A stretch of DNA of 64,000 nt from Flavobacteriales bacterium (GTDB lineage: Bacteria; Bacteroidota; Bacteroidia; Flavobacteriales_F; PHOS-HE28), in contig JADKGB010000002.1 of assembly GCA_016717225.1 (NCBI GenBank), positions 248,001 through 312,000 of the forward strand, written 5' to 3'. Each line of letters begins with the position of its first letter. Positions within the stretch are counted from its first letter, which is position 1. Shown piece after piece: positions 39,977-48,800 of this stretch. The notes below the pieces were generated by a model that did not search any database, was not told the origin of the DNA, and saw only the letters and a list, made by a program, of their open reading frames with translations. The position numbers and the translations under genes are program-made.

Positions 39977-41227
39977 ATGCACTTCCCCCATGAAGGAAGG
40001 TGGATACGACCTTGTCGTGCCCGCCTTGTACTTTTGATTGTCACCGTTTACGCCACGGGACTGGTCGCCCAAACATCTGCTGTCGCGGATACTACTATCG
40101 CTAAGGCCAAACCGAAGAAAGCGTGGTACGAATCCTTCAGTATCCGGGGCTACGGGCAGGTGCGCTACAACCGCCTGCTGGAAACGAACGACCAGCTGAA
40201 ATGCGAGCAATGCGATAGGAGCTGGGGTGATAACGGCGGGTTCTTCATCCGCCGTGCGCGCATTATTTTCGGCGGCTATGTGCATCCACAGGTGTACATC
40301 TATCTGCAACCGGACTTCGCTAGTTCAGCAGGAAGCACTGGTAATGTGGCGCAACTGCGCGACTGGTATGTGGATGCAGGGATCGATGCGAAGAACGAGT
40401 TCCGCTTCCGCATCGGGCAGAGCAAAGTGCCGTACAGCTTCGAGAACATGCAGAGTAGCCAAAACCGGTTGCCGCTGGACCGTGCTGATCCCACCAACAG
40501 CGCAGCGAGCAATGAACGCGACTTGGGGGTTTTCTTCTATTGGGCGCCCAGGCGAATCCGTGAGCGTTTCAAGATGCTCGTTGATGAAGGGTTGAAGGGC
40601 AGCGGAGACTATGGTGTACTGGCGTTGGGCGCATATAACGGCCAAACGGCCAACCGGCCCGAGGCGAATGATGAGCCGCATGTGGTGGCTCGTCTCTCCT
40701 ACCCTTTCGAGATCAAGGGTCAGATCATCGAGCCTTCGGTGGCTCACTATTCGGGGAAATACGTGGTCACCTCCGACCAGCGCAGCGCAGGGGTGAAAGG
40801 CAAAGAGGACTGGACATACGATGACAGTCGCGTGCTCGGTGGCATCTGCCTGTACCCACGTCCTTTCGGCCTGCTCGCCGAATACAATGTGGGCCGCGGT
40901 CCGGAGTACAACCCCGCGACGGACAGTGTGGAGACGCGCAACCTGAGCGGCGGCTTTGCCACAGCTACATACCGTTTCAAGGTGAAGGACCATGTGTTCT
41001 TCCCGTTTGTCCGCTATCAGGTGTACGAGGGCGGCAAGAAGCACGAGTTGGATGCGCGCAGCTACTCGGTGAATGACGTGGAGGTTGGCATTGAATGGCA
41101 ACCATCGAAGAATTTCGAACTGGTGTGCGAGTACTATCTCGGCGACCGCCGATTCGAAGACCACGCCAAACGGAGCAACCGCCAGAAGGGTCAGCTATTG
41201 CGGGTACAAGCGCAATTCAATTTCTGA
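39977..41227 (+). CDS. Phosphate-selective porin O/P-like outer-membrane beta-barrel
   Basis: The 416-residue product has a signal sequence (RLVLLIVTVYATGLVAQ) after a short basic extension. The mature part matches OprO/OprP-type porins: IRGYGQVRYNRLLE, FFIRRARIIFGGYVHPQVYI, FRFRIGQSKVPYSFENMQSS. It continues with alternating barrel strands and ends in QAQFNF, a barrel-type C-terminal aromatic. It likely forms an anion channel in the outer membrane. The PiT transporter and DUF47 protein lie 4-6 kb away, but no shared operon is visible. Confidence 0.85.
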   Translation: MHFPHEGRWIRPCRARLVLLIVTVYATGLVAQTSAVADTTIAKAKPKKAWYESFSIRGYGQVRYNRLLETNDQLKCEQCDRSWGDNGGFFIRRARIIFGGYVHPQVYIYLQPDFASSAGSTGNVAQLRDWYVDAGIDAKNEFRFRIGQSKVPYSFENMQSSQNRLPLDRADPTNSAASNERDLGVFFYWAPRRIRERFKMLVDEGLKGSGDYGVLALGAYNGQTANRPEANDEPHVVARLSYPFEIKGQIIEPSVAHYSGKYVVTSDQRSAGVKGKEDWTYDDSRVLGGICLYPRPFGLLAEYNVGRGPEYNPATDSVETRNLSGGFATATYRFKVKDHVFFPFVRYQVYEGGKKHELDARSYSVNDVEVGIEWQPSKNFELVCEYYLGDRRFEDHAKRSNRQKGQLLRVQAQFNF

Positions 41228-41249
41228 TCGCAAGATCGGTTTACAAATT

Positions 41250-41293
41250 GAAAGTGCGAGCTAGGAGCTGATCAGCCCCTGACTCGCACTTTC
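41250..41293. terminator. Bidirectional terminator between porin and lon
   Basis: GAAAGTGCGAG (41250-41260) pairs with CTCGCACTTTC (41283-41293) and is flanked by AATT on both sides. It serves the two converging genes. Confidence 0.75.
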
Positions 41294-41304
41294 TCAATTC
41301 AACC

Positions 41305-43755
41305 TCACGCCACTTGCAAGGCGTGCTCCACTTTCTCTTTGAGCAAGGCGTGCCTCACCACTTCGATCATTTCAGTAACGTAGGTGAAGCGCATACCCTT
41401 GGTGTAGCGCGTGTCAATATCCTCGATGTCCTTGCGGTTGTCAGCACTCAGGATGATCTCTTTGATACCGGCCCGTTTGGCCGCGAGGATCTTTTCCTTG
41501 ATACCGCCCACAGGAAGCACTTTGCCGCGCAGGGTGATCTCGCCGGTCATGGCCACAGCCTTGCGCACTTTCTGTTGGGTGAAAGCACTCGCGATACTGG
41601 TGAGCATGGCGACACCTGCTGAAGGGCCGTCTTTAGGAGTAGCGCCTTCGGGCACGTGCAGGTGAACGTTCCAGCGCTTGAACACCTCTTGCTCGATGCC
41701 GATGATCTCACTGTGGGCCTTCAAGTATTCCAAGGCCAGCATCGCGCTTTCCTTCATCACATCACCGAGGCTGCCAGTGAGGGTAAGCTTGCCTTCGCCT
41801 TTGGTGATGCTGGTCTCCAAAAAGAGGATGTCTCCGCCAGTTGGCGTCCATGCGAGGCCAGTGACAACACCAGCCACATCGTTGCCCTGGTATTTGTCGC
41901 GAGCATGACTTGGGCCAAAGATCTTGGCCAATTCACTCTTCTGAACGGTGACCTCATGCTTCTGCCGCATGGCGATCTGCTTTGCCCGGTAGCGTATCAG
42001 TTTGGCTATGCGTTTATCGAGCGTTCGAACACCGCTTTCATCGGAATAATCCTCGATGATCGCCTCGATCAGACCTGCGCCGAACTTGATCTGCTTGGCT
42101 TTTACGGCAGTCTCTTTCAGCTGCTTGGGGATCAGGTGGCGTTTGGCGATCTCCACTTTCTCTTCCAAAGTGTAGCCGTTCACTTCGATGATCTCCATAC
42201 GATCACGCAACGCCGGATGGATCGTGCTCAGGCTGTTGGCCGTGGCCACGAACATCACACGACTAAGGTCATAATCGACCTCCACGAAATTGTCGTGAAA
42301 GGCGTGGTTCTGCTCCGGATCCAGCACTTCGAGCAGCGCGCTAGCCGGGTCACCGTGGAAATCCTTGCCCACTTTGTCGATCTCATCCAACACAAAGAGG
42401 GGATTGCTGCTCCCGGCCTTTTTCAAGCTTTGGATCAATCGGCCAGGCATGGCACCGATGTATGTTTTACGGTGACCGCGGATCTCCGCTTCATCATGCA
42501 AGCCGCCGAGGCTCATGCGCACGTATTTGCGGCCGAGCGCTTCGGCCATGCTTTTACCAAGGCTGGTTTTCCCCACACCTGGGGGGCCGTACAGGCAAAT
42601 GATCGGTGCCCGCATGTCACCCTTCAGTTTCAGAACGGCCAAATGCTCGATGATGCGTTCCTTGACCTTCTCCAAACCAAAGTGGTCACGATCAAGGATC
42701 TTGGCGGCATTCTTCAGGTCGAACTTGTCCGTGGTGTAATCACCCCACGGCAATTCCAACAAGAGCTGTACGTAATTGTACTGTACACTGAACTCCGCCC
42801 CAGCCGGGTTCATCCGCTGCAACTTGGTGATCTCCTTCTCAAAGGTCTCCCCCACTTTGGCGGTCCACTTTTTCTTCTCTGCTTTCAACCGCATTTCCGC
42901 GATCTCCTGCTCTATGGGGTTGCCACCCAATTCGTCCTGAATGGTCTTGATCTGCTGGTGCAAGAAGTATTCACGTTGCTGACGATCCACTTCCGTTCGC
43001 ACTTTGCTCTGGATCTCGTTCTTCATCTCCAGAAGTTGCAACTCCTTGGTGAGATAGGCTAGGAGCAGGTTCGCACGTTCGCGCAGGTCGGCCACTTCCA
43101 GCATCTTCTGCTTCTCCACCACCTCAGCGTTCATATTGCTGCTGATGAAATTCACCAGGAAGCTTGGCGAGTCGATGTTCTTGATCGCAAAACTGGCCTC
43201 GGACGGGATATTCGGGCTGGCTTTGATGATGTTCATCGCCAGATCCTTCAAGGAACTGATGAGCGCACCGAATTCCTTGTCCTTCTTGTCTGGTCGTACT
43301 TCGGTGAACTCCTTGATGCTCGCGGTGAAGAACGGATCAACCTTCACCATGTTGAGGATCTCGAACCGCTTCTTGCCTTGAATGATGGCCGTGGTGCTAC
43401 CATCAGGCATGCGCAACATGCGAATGATCGTTGCGATGGTACCAATGCGGTTAAGGTCCTCTGGCCGTGGATCTTCGATGGCACTATCCTTCTGGCTGAC
43501 GACACCGAGGGTTTTGTTACCACGATAGACCTCTTGGATCAATCGAATGCTGCGGTCACGGCCCACAGTGATCGGGATCACGACCCCTGGAAAAAGAACC
43601 GTATTGCGAAGAGGAAGAATGGGGAGTTCGGGCGGAGTGCTCTCCGCGTCCATTTGCTCCACATCCTCAGCAGTGATAAGGGGAATGAGTTCCGTCTCGT
43701 TATCGAGCGCTTCGGAACTGAAAAGGCGATTGTCAGGTGTGCTACGGTCGTCCAT
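41305..43755 (-). CDS. lon: ATP-dependent Lon protease
   Basis: The 816-residue product has the LON N-terminal substrate domain (LPILPLRNTVLFPGVVIP), the AAA+ domain (Walker A GPPGVGKTSLGKS; Walker B FVLDEIDKVG) and the Ser-Lys protease domain with catalytic Ser near residue 712 in PKDGPSAGVAM and Lys in GGIKEK. Lon degrades misfolded and regulatory proteins. The -7 box TACCTTCG lies 28 bases upstream; no heat-shock inverted repeat was seen. Confidence 0.97.
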   Translation of the reverse strand: MDDRSTPDNRLFSSEALDNETELIPLITAEDVEQMDAESTPPELPILPLRNTVLFPGVVIPITVGRDRSIRLIQEVYRGNKTLGVVSQKDSAIEDPRPEDLNRIGTIATIIRMLRMPDGSTTAIIQGKKRFEILNMVKVDPFFTASIKEFTEVRPDKKDKEFGALISSLKDLAMNIIKASPNIPSEASFAIKNIDSPSFLVNFISSNMNAEVVEKQKMLEVADLRERANLLLAYLTKELQLLEMKNEIQSKVRTEVDRQQREYFLHQQIKTIQDELGGNPIEQEIAEMRLKAEKKKWTAKVGETFEKEITKLQRMNPAGAEFSVQYNYVQLLLELPWGDYTTDKFDLKNAAKILDRDHFGLEKVKERIIEHLAVLKLKGDMRAPIICLYGPPGVGKTSLGKSMAEALGRKYVRMSLGGLHDEAEIRGHRKTYIGAMPGRLIQSLKKAGSSNPLFVLDEIDKVGKDFHGDPASALLEVLDPEQNHAFHDNFVEVDYDLSRVMFVATANSLSTIHPALRDRMEIIEVNGYTLEEKVEIAKRHLIPKQLKETAVKAKQIKFGAGLIEAIIEDYSDESGVRTLDKRIAKLIRYRAKQIAMRQKHEVTVQKSELAKIFGPSHARDKYQGNDVAGVVTGLAWTPTGGDILFLETSITKGEGKLTLTGSLGDVMKESAMLALEYLKAHSEIIGIEQEVFKRWNVHLHVPEGATPKDGPSAGVAMLTSIASAFTQQKVRKAVAMTGEITLRGKVLPVGGIKEKILAAKRAGIKEIILSADNRKDIEDIDTRYTKGMRFTYVTEMIEVVRHALLKEKVEHALQVA

Positions 43756-43783
43756 TACAAGTCGGTGCCATTGTGGCGCAGGG

Positions 43784-43791
43784 CGAAGGTA
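43784..43791 (-). promoter_or_regulatory. -7 box TACCTTCG of lon
   Basis: Minus-strand TACCTTCGCCC is the same octamer as before prfC and ffh. It ends 28 bases before the ATG. Confidence 0.55.
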
Positions 43792-43894
43792 CTTCGTTGA
43801 TGAAGGGTCGCCGGACGCCGATTTTCAACAGGGCAGGCCCAAATGCCAAGCTTCATGCCTTGGGAAAAAGCCTGAAAAGGTGGCAGACGAAGAA

Positions 43895-45076
43895 TCAGCG
43901 TGTCGCCTCGAACACCGCCTTCAAGATCGCCTTGTCCGAAGCGGTGAAGTCGACCTTTCTGCGTTCCATTACCCGCTTACAGGTCTCCATCGCCTTTTCA
44001 AACTCGTACAGGTCGAAACCGGATGCACCACCCCACGAAAAACTCGGAATGTGCTTGGGCGGAAAGTCACCACCAAAAATGTTCGCGCACACCCCGGCTA
44101 CGGTGCCTGTGTTGAACATCGTATTAATGCCGCTTTTGCTATGGTCGCCCATGATCGATCCGCAGAACTGCAGATCGGTATTCACCATGGCTTCTTCGGC
44201 ATAGCTCCATGCCTTCACGTCGCCATAGGTGTTCTTCAAATTGCTGTTGTTCGTGTCAGCACCCAGGTTGCACCATTCTCCCAGCACGCTGTTCCCCAGA
44301 AAACCGTCATGGCCCTTGTTACTGTATCCGAGCATCACGCTATTGTTCACTTCCCCGCCTATTCGGCATTCCGGACCAAAGGCCGATGGACCATAGATCT
44401 TCGCCCCCATCTTGATCTGCGCATGGTCGCCGAGGACGATCGGCCCGCGCAGCATCGCACCTTCCATCACTTCGGCTCCATGACCGATATAGATAGGGCC
44501 ACCATTCGTATTCAGGATGCTTGCTTCCACAACCGCACCTTCTTCCAAAAAGATCAGGTTGGGGTCGCCGATCACCGTATTCTGGGCGCCCATGCGCTGG
44601 CTGCGACGGCCTTCCGTGATCAGGACAAAATCGTTGATGATGGCCTTACCGCAGTGTTGGAACAAATGCCAGGGACGGGTGAAGCTGACCAACTCACCTG
44701 CAAAGGCCTTCGCGTTCCAGTAGGTCGAAAGGTTGGACCAATCCGTCGCGACCACTGGTTCAATGCCTGGCCTGCAAAAGGCCAACGTGCGACCCTGGTG
44801 CGTAAGTGCTTGCCCAAGTTCCAAGTCGAGCACCGCACCAACAAGTTCTGGTGTGGGAAGCAGGCTGGCGTCAACCTCGCGCAATGTTTCACTCTTTACG
44901 GCCGGAAATTTCTCTTGCAAGTAGCCTTCGGTCACGAATCCTACCGGCATCTCGGTCATGCGCCACCAGGCATCGTTCAATGTGAGTATGCCCGGACGCA
45001 ACATGCCAATTGGCCGTGTGAACGTGAGCGGAAGCAGGTGCTTCCAATGGCCAGCATCGGCGAGAAGGATGCTCAT
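43895..45076 (-). CDS. GlmU-like putative sugar nucleotidyltransferase with hexapeptide beta-helix
   Basis: The 393-residue product has an N-terminal part that resembles a reduced nucleotidyltransferase (LLADAGHWKHLLPLTFTRPI) without the classic GxGxRM loop. A left-handed beta-helix follows (EGAMLRGPIVLGDHAQIKMG, SVLGEWCNLGADTNNSNLKN). Bacteroidota carry this as a GlmU-family protein besides true GlmU. The missing loop argues against a standard uridylyltransferase, so the substrate is unknown. It lies between lon and the phosphate transporter gene on the same strand. Confidence 0.75.
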   Translation of the reverse strand: MSILLADAGHWKHLLPLTFTRPIGMLRPGILTLNDAWWRMTEMPVGFVTEGYLQEKFPAVKSETLREVDASLLPTPELVGAVLDLELGQALTHQGRTLAFCRPGIEPVVATDWSNLSTYWNAKAFAGELVSFTRPWHLFQHCGKAIINDFVLITEGRRSQRMGAQNTVIGDPNLIFLEEGAVVEASILNTNGGPIYIGHGAEVMEGAMLRGPIVLGDHAQIKMGAKIYGPSAFGPECRIGGEVNNSVMLGYSNKGHDGFLGNSVLGEWCNLGADTNNSNLKNTYGDVKAWSYAEEAMVNTDLQFCGSIMGDHSKSGINTMFNTGTVAGVCANIFGGDFPPKHIPSFSWGGASGFDLYEFEKAMETCKRVMERRKVDFTASDKAILKAVFEATR

Positions 45077-45146
45077 AGGATGTGCTCAGATGACAAGCCC
45101 ATCAGTTGATCCGGAGAAAATTCCTGAACAAGTGATGACACTTGGC

Positions 45147-45154
45147 CAAATGTA
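45147..45154 (-). promoter_or_regulatory. Possible -7 box TACATTTG upstream of the GlmU-like gene
   Basis: The minus strand matches TAnnTTTG exactly but lies 70 bases before the ATG, next to the PiT stop codon. This would give the GlmU-like gene its own transcript. Confidence 0.4.
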
Positions 45155-45162
45155 GCCGCGGC

Positions 45163-46566
45163 TCAGTTCAAACCGAAAAGACCACACACCCAATAAGCAA
45201 GACCGGCGAGCAGCGCACTCACGGGTATCGTGATGATCCAAGCCCATAGCAAACTGAGCGTAATACCCCACCGGACCGCGCTGGTCCTCTTGGTGGCTCC
45301 AACGCCGATAATACTTCCGGTGATCGTGTGCGTTGTGCTCACGGGAATACCCATCTGCTCGGTCAAATAGAGTGTCATCGCACCAGCACTCTCTGCACAA
45401 ACGCCCTCGAGCGGTGTCACTTTGGTGATGCGCGTACCCATGGTCTTTACGATCTTCCACCCCCCTGTCAGAGTACCCAAACCAATGGCAGCATAGCATG
45501 CCAATGGGACCCAATTCGGCATTTCCTTGATATCCGTGATCTCGCCGCTCGCAATGAGTGCTGCGCAAATGATGCCCATCACTTTTTGAGCATCGTTTCC
45601 ACCGTGACCAATGCTGAACGCAGCACTGCTCAAGAGCTGCAATTTTTTGAACATGTTCGCCATGCTGAAGGCGTTGGGCGTCTTCACACGTTCCACATAG
45701 AGGTATACAAGTATGAAGATGAACGCGATCGCCATGATGCCCACCCTGATCCACGTATTGTCCGCCTTGCCCAGGTCTTTGCCCAATTTCACAGGGTCCA
45801 ATTTCGGATCCACTTCGGCTTGTATGCGCTGCGCCACACCTTCGGCGGAGATGGTACCGTACATAGAGAGCATCGGCAGGGCTTTGTCCAACTTCGCTTT
45901 GGCCTCTTCATAGTCCGCCATTTTAGAGGGGTCGCTATCAGCGGCTTTCTTCTTGTCTTCGACCTTCCAGTACTTGCCAAGATTCTCCTCCATCTTGTTT
46001 CCCTGAAGATGGACGAACAACGCCCACGTTCCCATGGAGACGAGCACGATCAAGCTTACGCGGTACCAAGTTGTTTGCACCAGCGTGACCAAGGTGATGA
46101 ACATGCTGATGACCATACCTACGATCGGAGCCAGAAAAATGAACGCAACGGTCTTGATGATCTTGTCCTTCTCCACCACATCACCGAAATCGAAACCATT
46201 GGTCGTGGCCAGAGCGTGCGCGAGAGCCGCCCCAGCAAATCCACCGATCAACGTGTGGGAGCTGGAAGAAGGAATTCCGTACCACCATGTGGCGAGATTC
46301 CAGATGATAGCAGCGATCAGGCCACTCAAGATAACCGGCAGCGTAACGAATTCCTGGTGTACCGTTTTGCTGATGGTGTTGGCCACCGCATGGTCCTTGA
46401 AAATGAAGAACGCCACGAAGTTGAATACCGCCGCCCAGATAACGGCCTGAAAAGGCGTGAGCACCTTGGTGCTCACAATGGTGGCTATGCTGTTGGCGGC
46501 GTCGTGAAAGCCATTGATGTAGTCGAACACCAATGCCAGAACGATGATGACGGCGAGAAGGGTCAT
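45163..46566 (-). CDS. Inorganic phosphate transporter, PiT family
   Basis: The 467-residue product has about ten membrane helices and the two PiT signatures, NGFHDAANSIATIVSTK at the N-terminus and SIGHGGNDAQKVMGI in the second half. A long hydrophilic loop (residues about 190-290) splits the halves. It moves phosphate with a proton or cation as low-affinity uptake. It starts four bases after the DUF47 gene, the usual pairing in which the DUF47 protein modulates transport. Confidence 0.92.
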   Translation of the reverse strand: MTLLAVIIVLALVFDYINGFHDAANSIATIVSTKVLTPFQAVIWAAVFNFVAFFIFKDHAVANTISKTVHQEFVTLPVILSGLIAAIIWNLATWWYGIPSSSSHTLIGGFAGAALAHALATTNGFDFGDVVEKDKIIKTVAFIFLAPIVGMVISMFITLVTLVQTTWYRVSLIVLVSMGTWALFVHLQGNKMEENLGKYWKVEDKKKAADSDPSKMADYEEAKAKLDKALPMLSMYGTISAEGVAQRIQAEVDPKLDPVKLGKDLGKADNTWIRVGIMAIAFIFILVYLYVERVKTPNAFSMANMFKKLQLLSSAAFSIGHGGNDAQKVMGIICAALIASGEITDIKEMPNWVPLACYAAIGLGTLTGGWKIVKTMGTRITKVTPLEGVCAESAGAMTLYLTEQMGIPVSTTHTITGSIIGVGATKRTSAVRWGITLSLLWAWIITIPVSALLAGLAYWVCGLFGLN

Positions 46567-46570
46567 GCGC

Positions 46571-47218
46571 TCAAGCGTACTTGAGCATGATGGACTCGAT
46601 CACATTGGCCACGTCCTCGCACTTATCGGTAGCGAGCTCGAGCGTGCTGTACAGGTCCCTCCATTTGATCAGCTCTATCGCATCCTTCTCATTGGCGAAC
46701 AGGCGCTCGATGGCCTTATCATACACGCTGTCCGCCTCGTTCTCCATGCTATTGATGTCCACAACGAACTGGTTGTTCGTATTGGCTTTGTGCAGGTCCC
46801 GAAGGCCACGTACGGCCAACTGTACGATCCTGCTGCCCTCGTTCACCAAGCGGGCCAATTCCTTGCACGTTTCATCAGGCTTGTCAATGTGGAACAACTC
46901 TATATTCTTGGCGCTTCCCAAGATGAAATCCGCCACATCATCCAAGCTCGTTGCCAACTGGTGGATGTCCTCCCTATCGATCGGAGTAATGAAATTCCTG
47001 GCAAGGTCAGTGAAGATGGTGTGTGTGAGATCGTCATTGGCGCGTTCTTGCAGCTCCAAACGTTCCAAAATGGCATTGCGCTGGCTACCGGGTTCGGTGG
47101 CCATCAGCAGGATCAGGTCTTCGCTCATCTTCAACACATTGGCGGCGCTGGCTTCGAAGTGGAAGAAGAAGATGCGGTCCTTCGGCTTGAAGAGCGAGAA
47201 AAAAGCGGCGAATGGCAT
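46571..47218 (-). CDS. DUF47/PhoU-like regulator of the PiT transporter
   Basis: The ATG at 47218 gives 215 residues (MPFAAFFSLFKPKDRIFFFH). It is an all-helical PhoU-like protein with many acidic residues (NSMENEADSVYDKAIERLF, KWRDLYSTLELATDKCEDVA) that in the family coordinate metal. DUF47 proteins are co-transcribed with PiT permeases and are thought to control them. The -7 box TAGTTTCG is 23 bases upstream. Confidence 0.88.
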   Translation of the reverse strand: MPFAAFFSLFKPKDRIFFFHFEASAANVLKMSEDLILLMATEPGSQRNAILERLELQERANDDLTHTIFTDLARNFITPIDREDIHQLATSLDDVADFILGSAKNIELFHIDKPDETCKELARLVNEGSRIVQLAVRGLRDLHKANTNNQFVVDINSMENEADSVYDKAIERLFANEKDAIELIKWRDLYSTLELATDKCEDVANVIESIMLKYA

Positions 47219-47241
47219 GGTCTGGTTGGGCGTTTGCGCCG

Positions 47242-47249
47242 CGAAACTA
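47242..47249 (-). promoter_or_regulatory. -7 box TAGTTTCG of the DUF47-PiT operon
   Basis: The minus strand reads TAGTTTCGCGGCGC, with a TTG 18 bases further upstream, close to the -33/-7 spacing. Confidence 0.55.
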
Positions 47250-47396
47250 TCTGCCCTCTTGTCCGAACAACCATCTGCCCGAAACCTTAACGGAGACTTA
47301 ATGATCGGCCAACCCAAAAAGACCTTCAACTACTTACTATGGCGGCTCGGCAATGCCTACGTTCGCCAAGATCCAGCAGATAACCTTGCGTGCCTA

Positions 47397-47990
47397 ATGT
47401 TCTACGAATTCAATAGCTACAGGCCGGTCGTACATCCTTCCGCCTTCGTTCACCCGCAGGCGGTGATCACGGGGAACGTGGTTATCGGTGCGGATGTCTA
47501 CATCGGGCCTGGTGCAGCACTTCGAGGCGATTGGGGCGAGATCGTTATCAAAGACGGCTGCAACGTGCAGGAGAATTGTACCATCCACATGTTCCCTGGG
47601 GTGAAGGTGGTACTGCATGCCGGCGCGCATATCGGCCATGGGGCTATCATCCATGGGGCCACCATCGGCGCCAATTGCCTGGTGGGTATGAACGCGGTGC
47701 TTATGGACAATGTGGTGCTCGGTGATGGCTGCATCGTTGGCGCATTGAGTTTTCTGCCGGCCGACAGTGTTTGGGAGGCGCGCAAGGTGATCGTGGGCAA
47801 CCCCGCCCGTGTTGTAAAGGACGTGAGCGACGAAATGCTCGCGTGGAAAACCGAAGGCACGAAGTTGTACCAGCAGTTACCCGGCGAATTGTACGCCACA
47901 TTGAAGGAGTGTGAACCGTTGCGCGAGGTGGACAAGAGCAAGCCTCCGATCACGGCGAACTACGCAACCTGGAACCAAACGAAGAAGTGA
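47397..47990 (+). CDS. paaY: PaaY-type hexapeptide protein (gamma-carbonic anhydrase family)
   Basis: The 197-residue product folds as a left-handed beta-helix with the zinc histidines of gamma-carbonic anhydrases (ENCTIHMFPG, AHIGHGAIIHG). Its length and tail (ALSFLPADSVWEARKVIVGN, ITANYATWNQ) match PaaY, a thioesterase-like helper of phenylacetate catabolism. The frame is open upstream, but the ATG at 47397 gives the family N-terminus (MFYEFNSYRPVVHPSAF). It is followed at 17 bases by paaG and then paaH. Confidence 0.85.
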   Translation: MFYEFNSYRPVVHPSAFVHPQAVITGNVVIGADVYIGPGAALRGDWGEIVIKDGCNVQENCTIHMFPGVKVVLHAGAHIGHGAIIHGATIGANCLVGMNAVLMDNVVLGDGCIVGALSFLPADSVWEARKVIVGNPARVVKDVSDEMLAWKTEGTKLYQQLPGELYATLKECEPLREVDKSKPPITANYATWNQTKK

Positions 47991-48007
47991 ATTCCGACCT
48001 TCGCCGC

Positions 48008-48787
48008 ATGACCTACGAAAAGATCCTCTTCACTATTTCCGACGGTGTCGCAACCATCACCCTTAACCGTCCCGATAAGCTGAACAGCTTTGATCGAGCG
48101 ATGTCCTTGGAAGTGATCCATGCGTTGGATCTGGTGAACGATGACAAAGGCGTTCGTGCCGTGTTGATCACAGGTGAGGGTCGGGCGTTCAGTGCTGGGC
48201 AGGATCTGGCCGAAGCCATTGCTCCGGGAACGAAGATCCAAGACATTCTTACCACCCAGTACAATCCGATCGTGCGGCGGATCAGGGCATTGAACAAGCC
48301 GGTGGTCGCGGCCGTGAATGGTGTGGCCGCGGGTGCCGGGGCCAACATCGCCTATGCCTGCGATCTCACGCTTGCCGCCGAAAGCGCCAGCTTCATCCAG
48401 AGCTTCATCAACATCGGGCTTATTCCGGATAGCGGCGGCACGTTCACTCTTCCTCGCTTGGTAGGCATGCAGCGCGCCTTCGGACAAATGATCCTCGCGC
48501 CGAAAGTGAGTGCCAAAGAAGCCGAAGGCTTGGGGTTGATCTGGAAAGCGGTTCCTGATGTCGAATTGATGAACGAAGCCAATGCCCTTGTGAAAAAATT
48601 GGCGCAAATGCCCACGAAGGCCATCGCTCTAACCAAGCAAGCGCTCAACCGAGGCCTCGATGGCACGCTCGATACACAACTCGATACCGAGAACGAGCTG
48701 CAAACCATTGCTGGCGCGAGCTACGATTACAACGAAGGCGTGAAAGCCTTTCTGGAGAAGAGGAAGCCGGTTTACAAAGGCGAGTAG
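48008..48787 (+). CDS. paaG: PaaG-type enoyl-CoA hydratase/isomerase
   Basis: The ATG at 48008 gives 259 residues. Crotonase-fold motifs are present: oxyanion-hole loops GRAFSAGQDL and NGVAAGAGANIAYACD, and NIGLIPDSGGTFTLPRLVG with the catalytic acid region. PaaG isomerises ring-epoxy phenylacetyl-CoA to the oxepin; a plain enoyl-CoA hydratase cannot be excluded by sequence alone. CTTCGCCGC directly abuts the ATG, as in paaH. Confidence 0.82.
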   Translation: MTYEKILFTISDGVATITLNRPDKLNSFDRAMSLEVIHALDLVNDDKGVRAVLITGEGRAFSAGQDLAEAIAPGTKIQDILTTQYNPIVRRIRALNKPVVAAVNGVAAGAGANIAYACDLTLAAESASFIQSFINIGLIPDSGGTFTLPRLVGMQRAFGQMILAPKVSAKEAEGLGLIWKAVPDVELMNEANALVKKLAQMPTKAIALTKQALNRGLDGTLDTQLDTENELQTIAGASYDYNEGVKAFLEKRKPVYKGE

Positions 48788-48800
48788 TCATCTTCGCCGC

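Noticed and set aside
43547..45109. A 520-codon plus-strand frame opposite lon and the GlmU-like gene
   Set aside because: Both opposite genes have clear family motifs; this frame is an antisense by-product of their codon use. The same applies to 41656-43062 opposite lon and 45328-46584 opposite the PiT gene.
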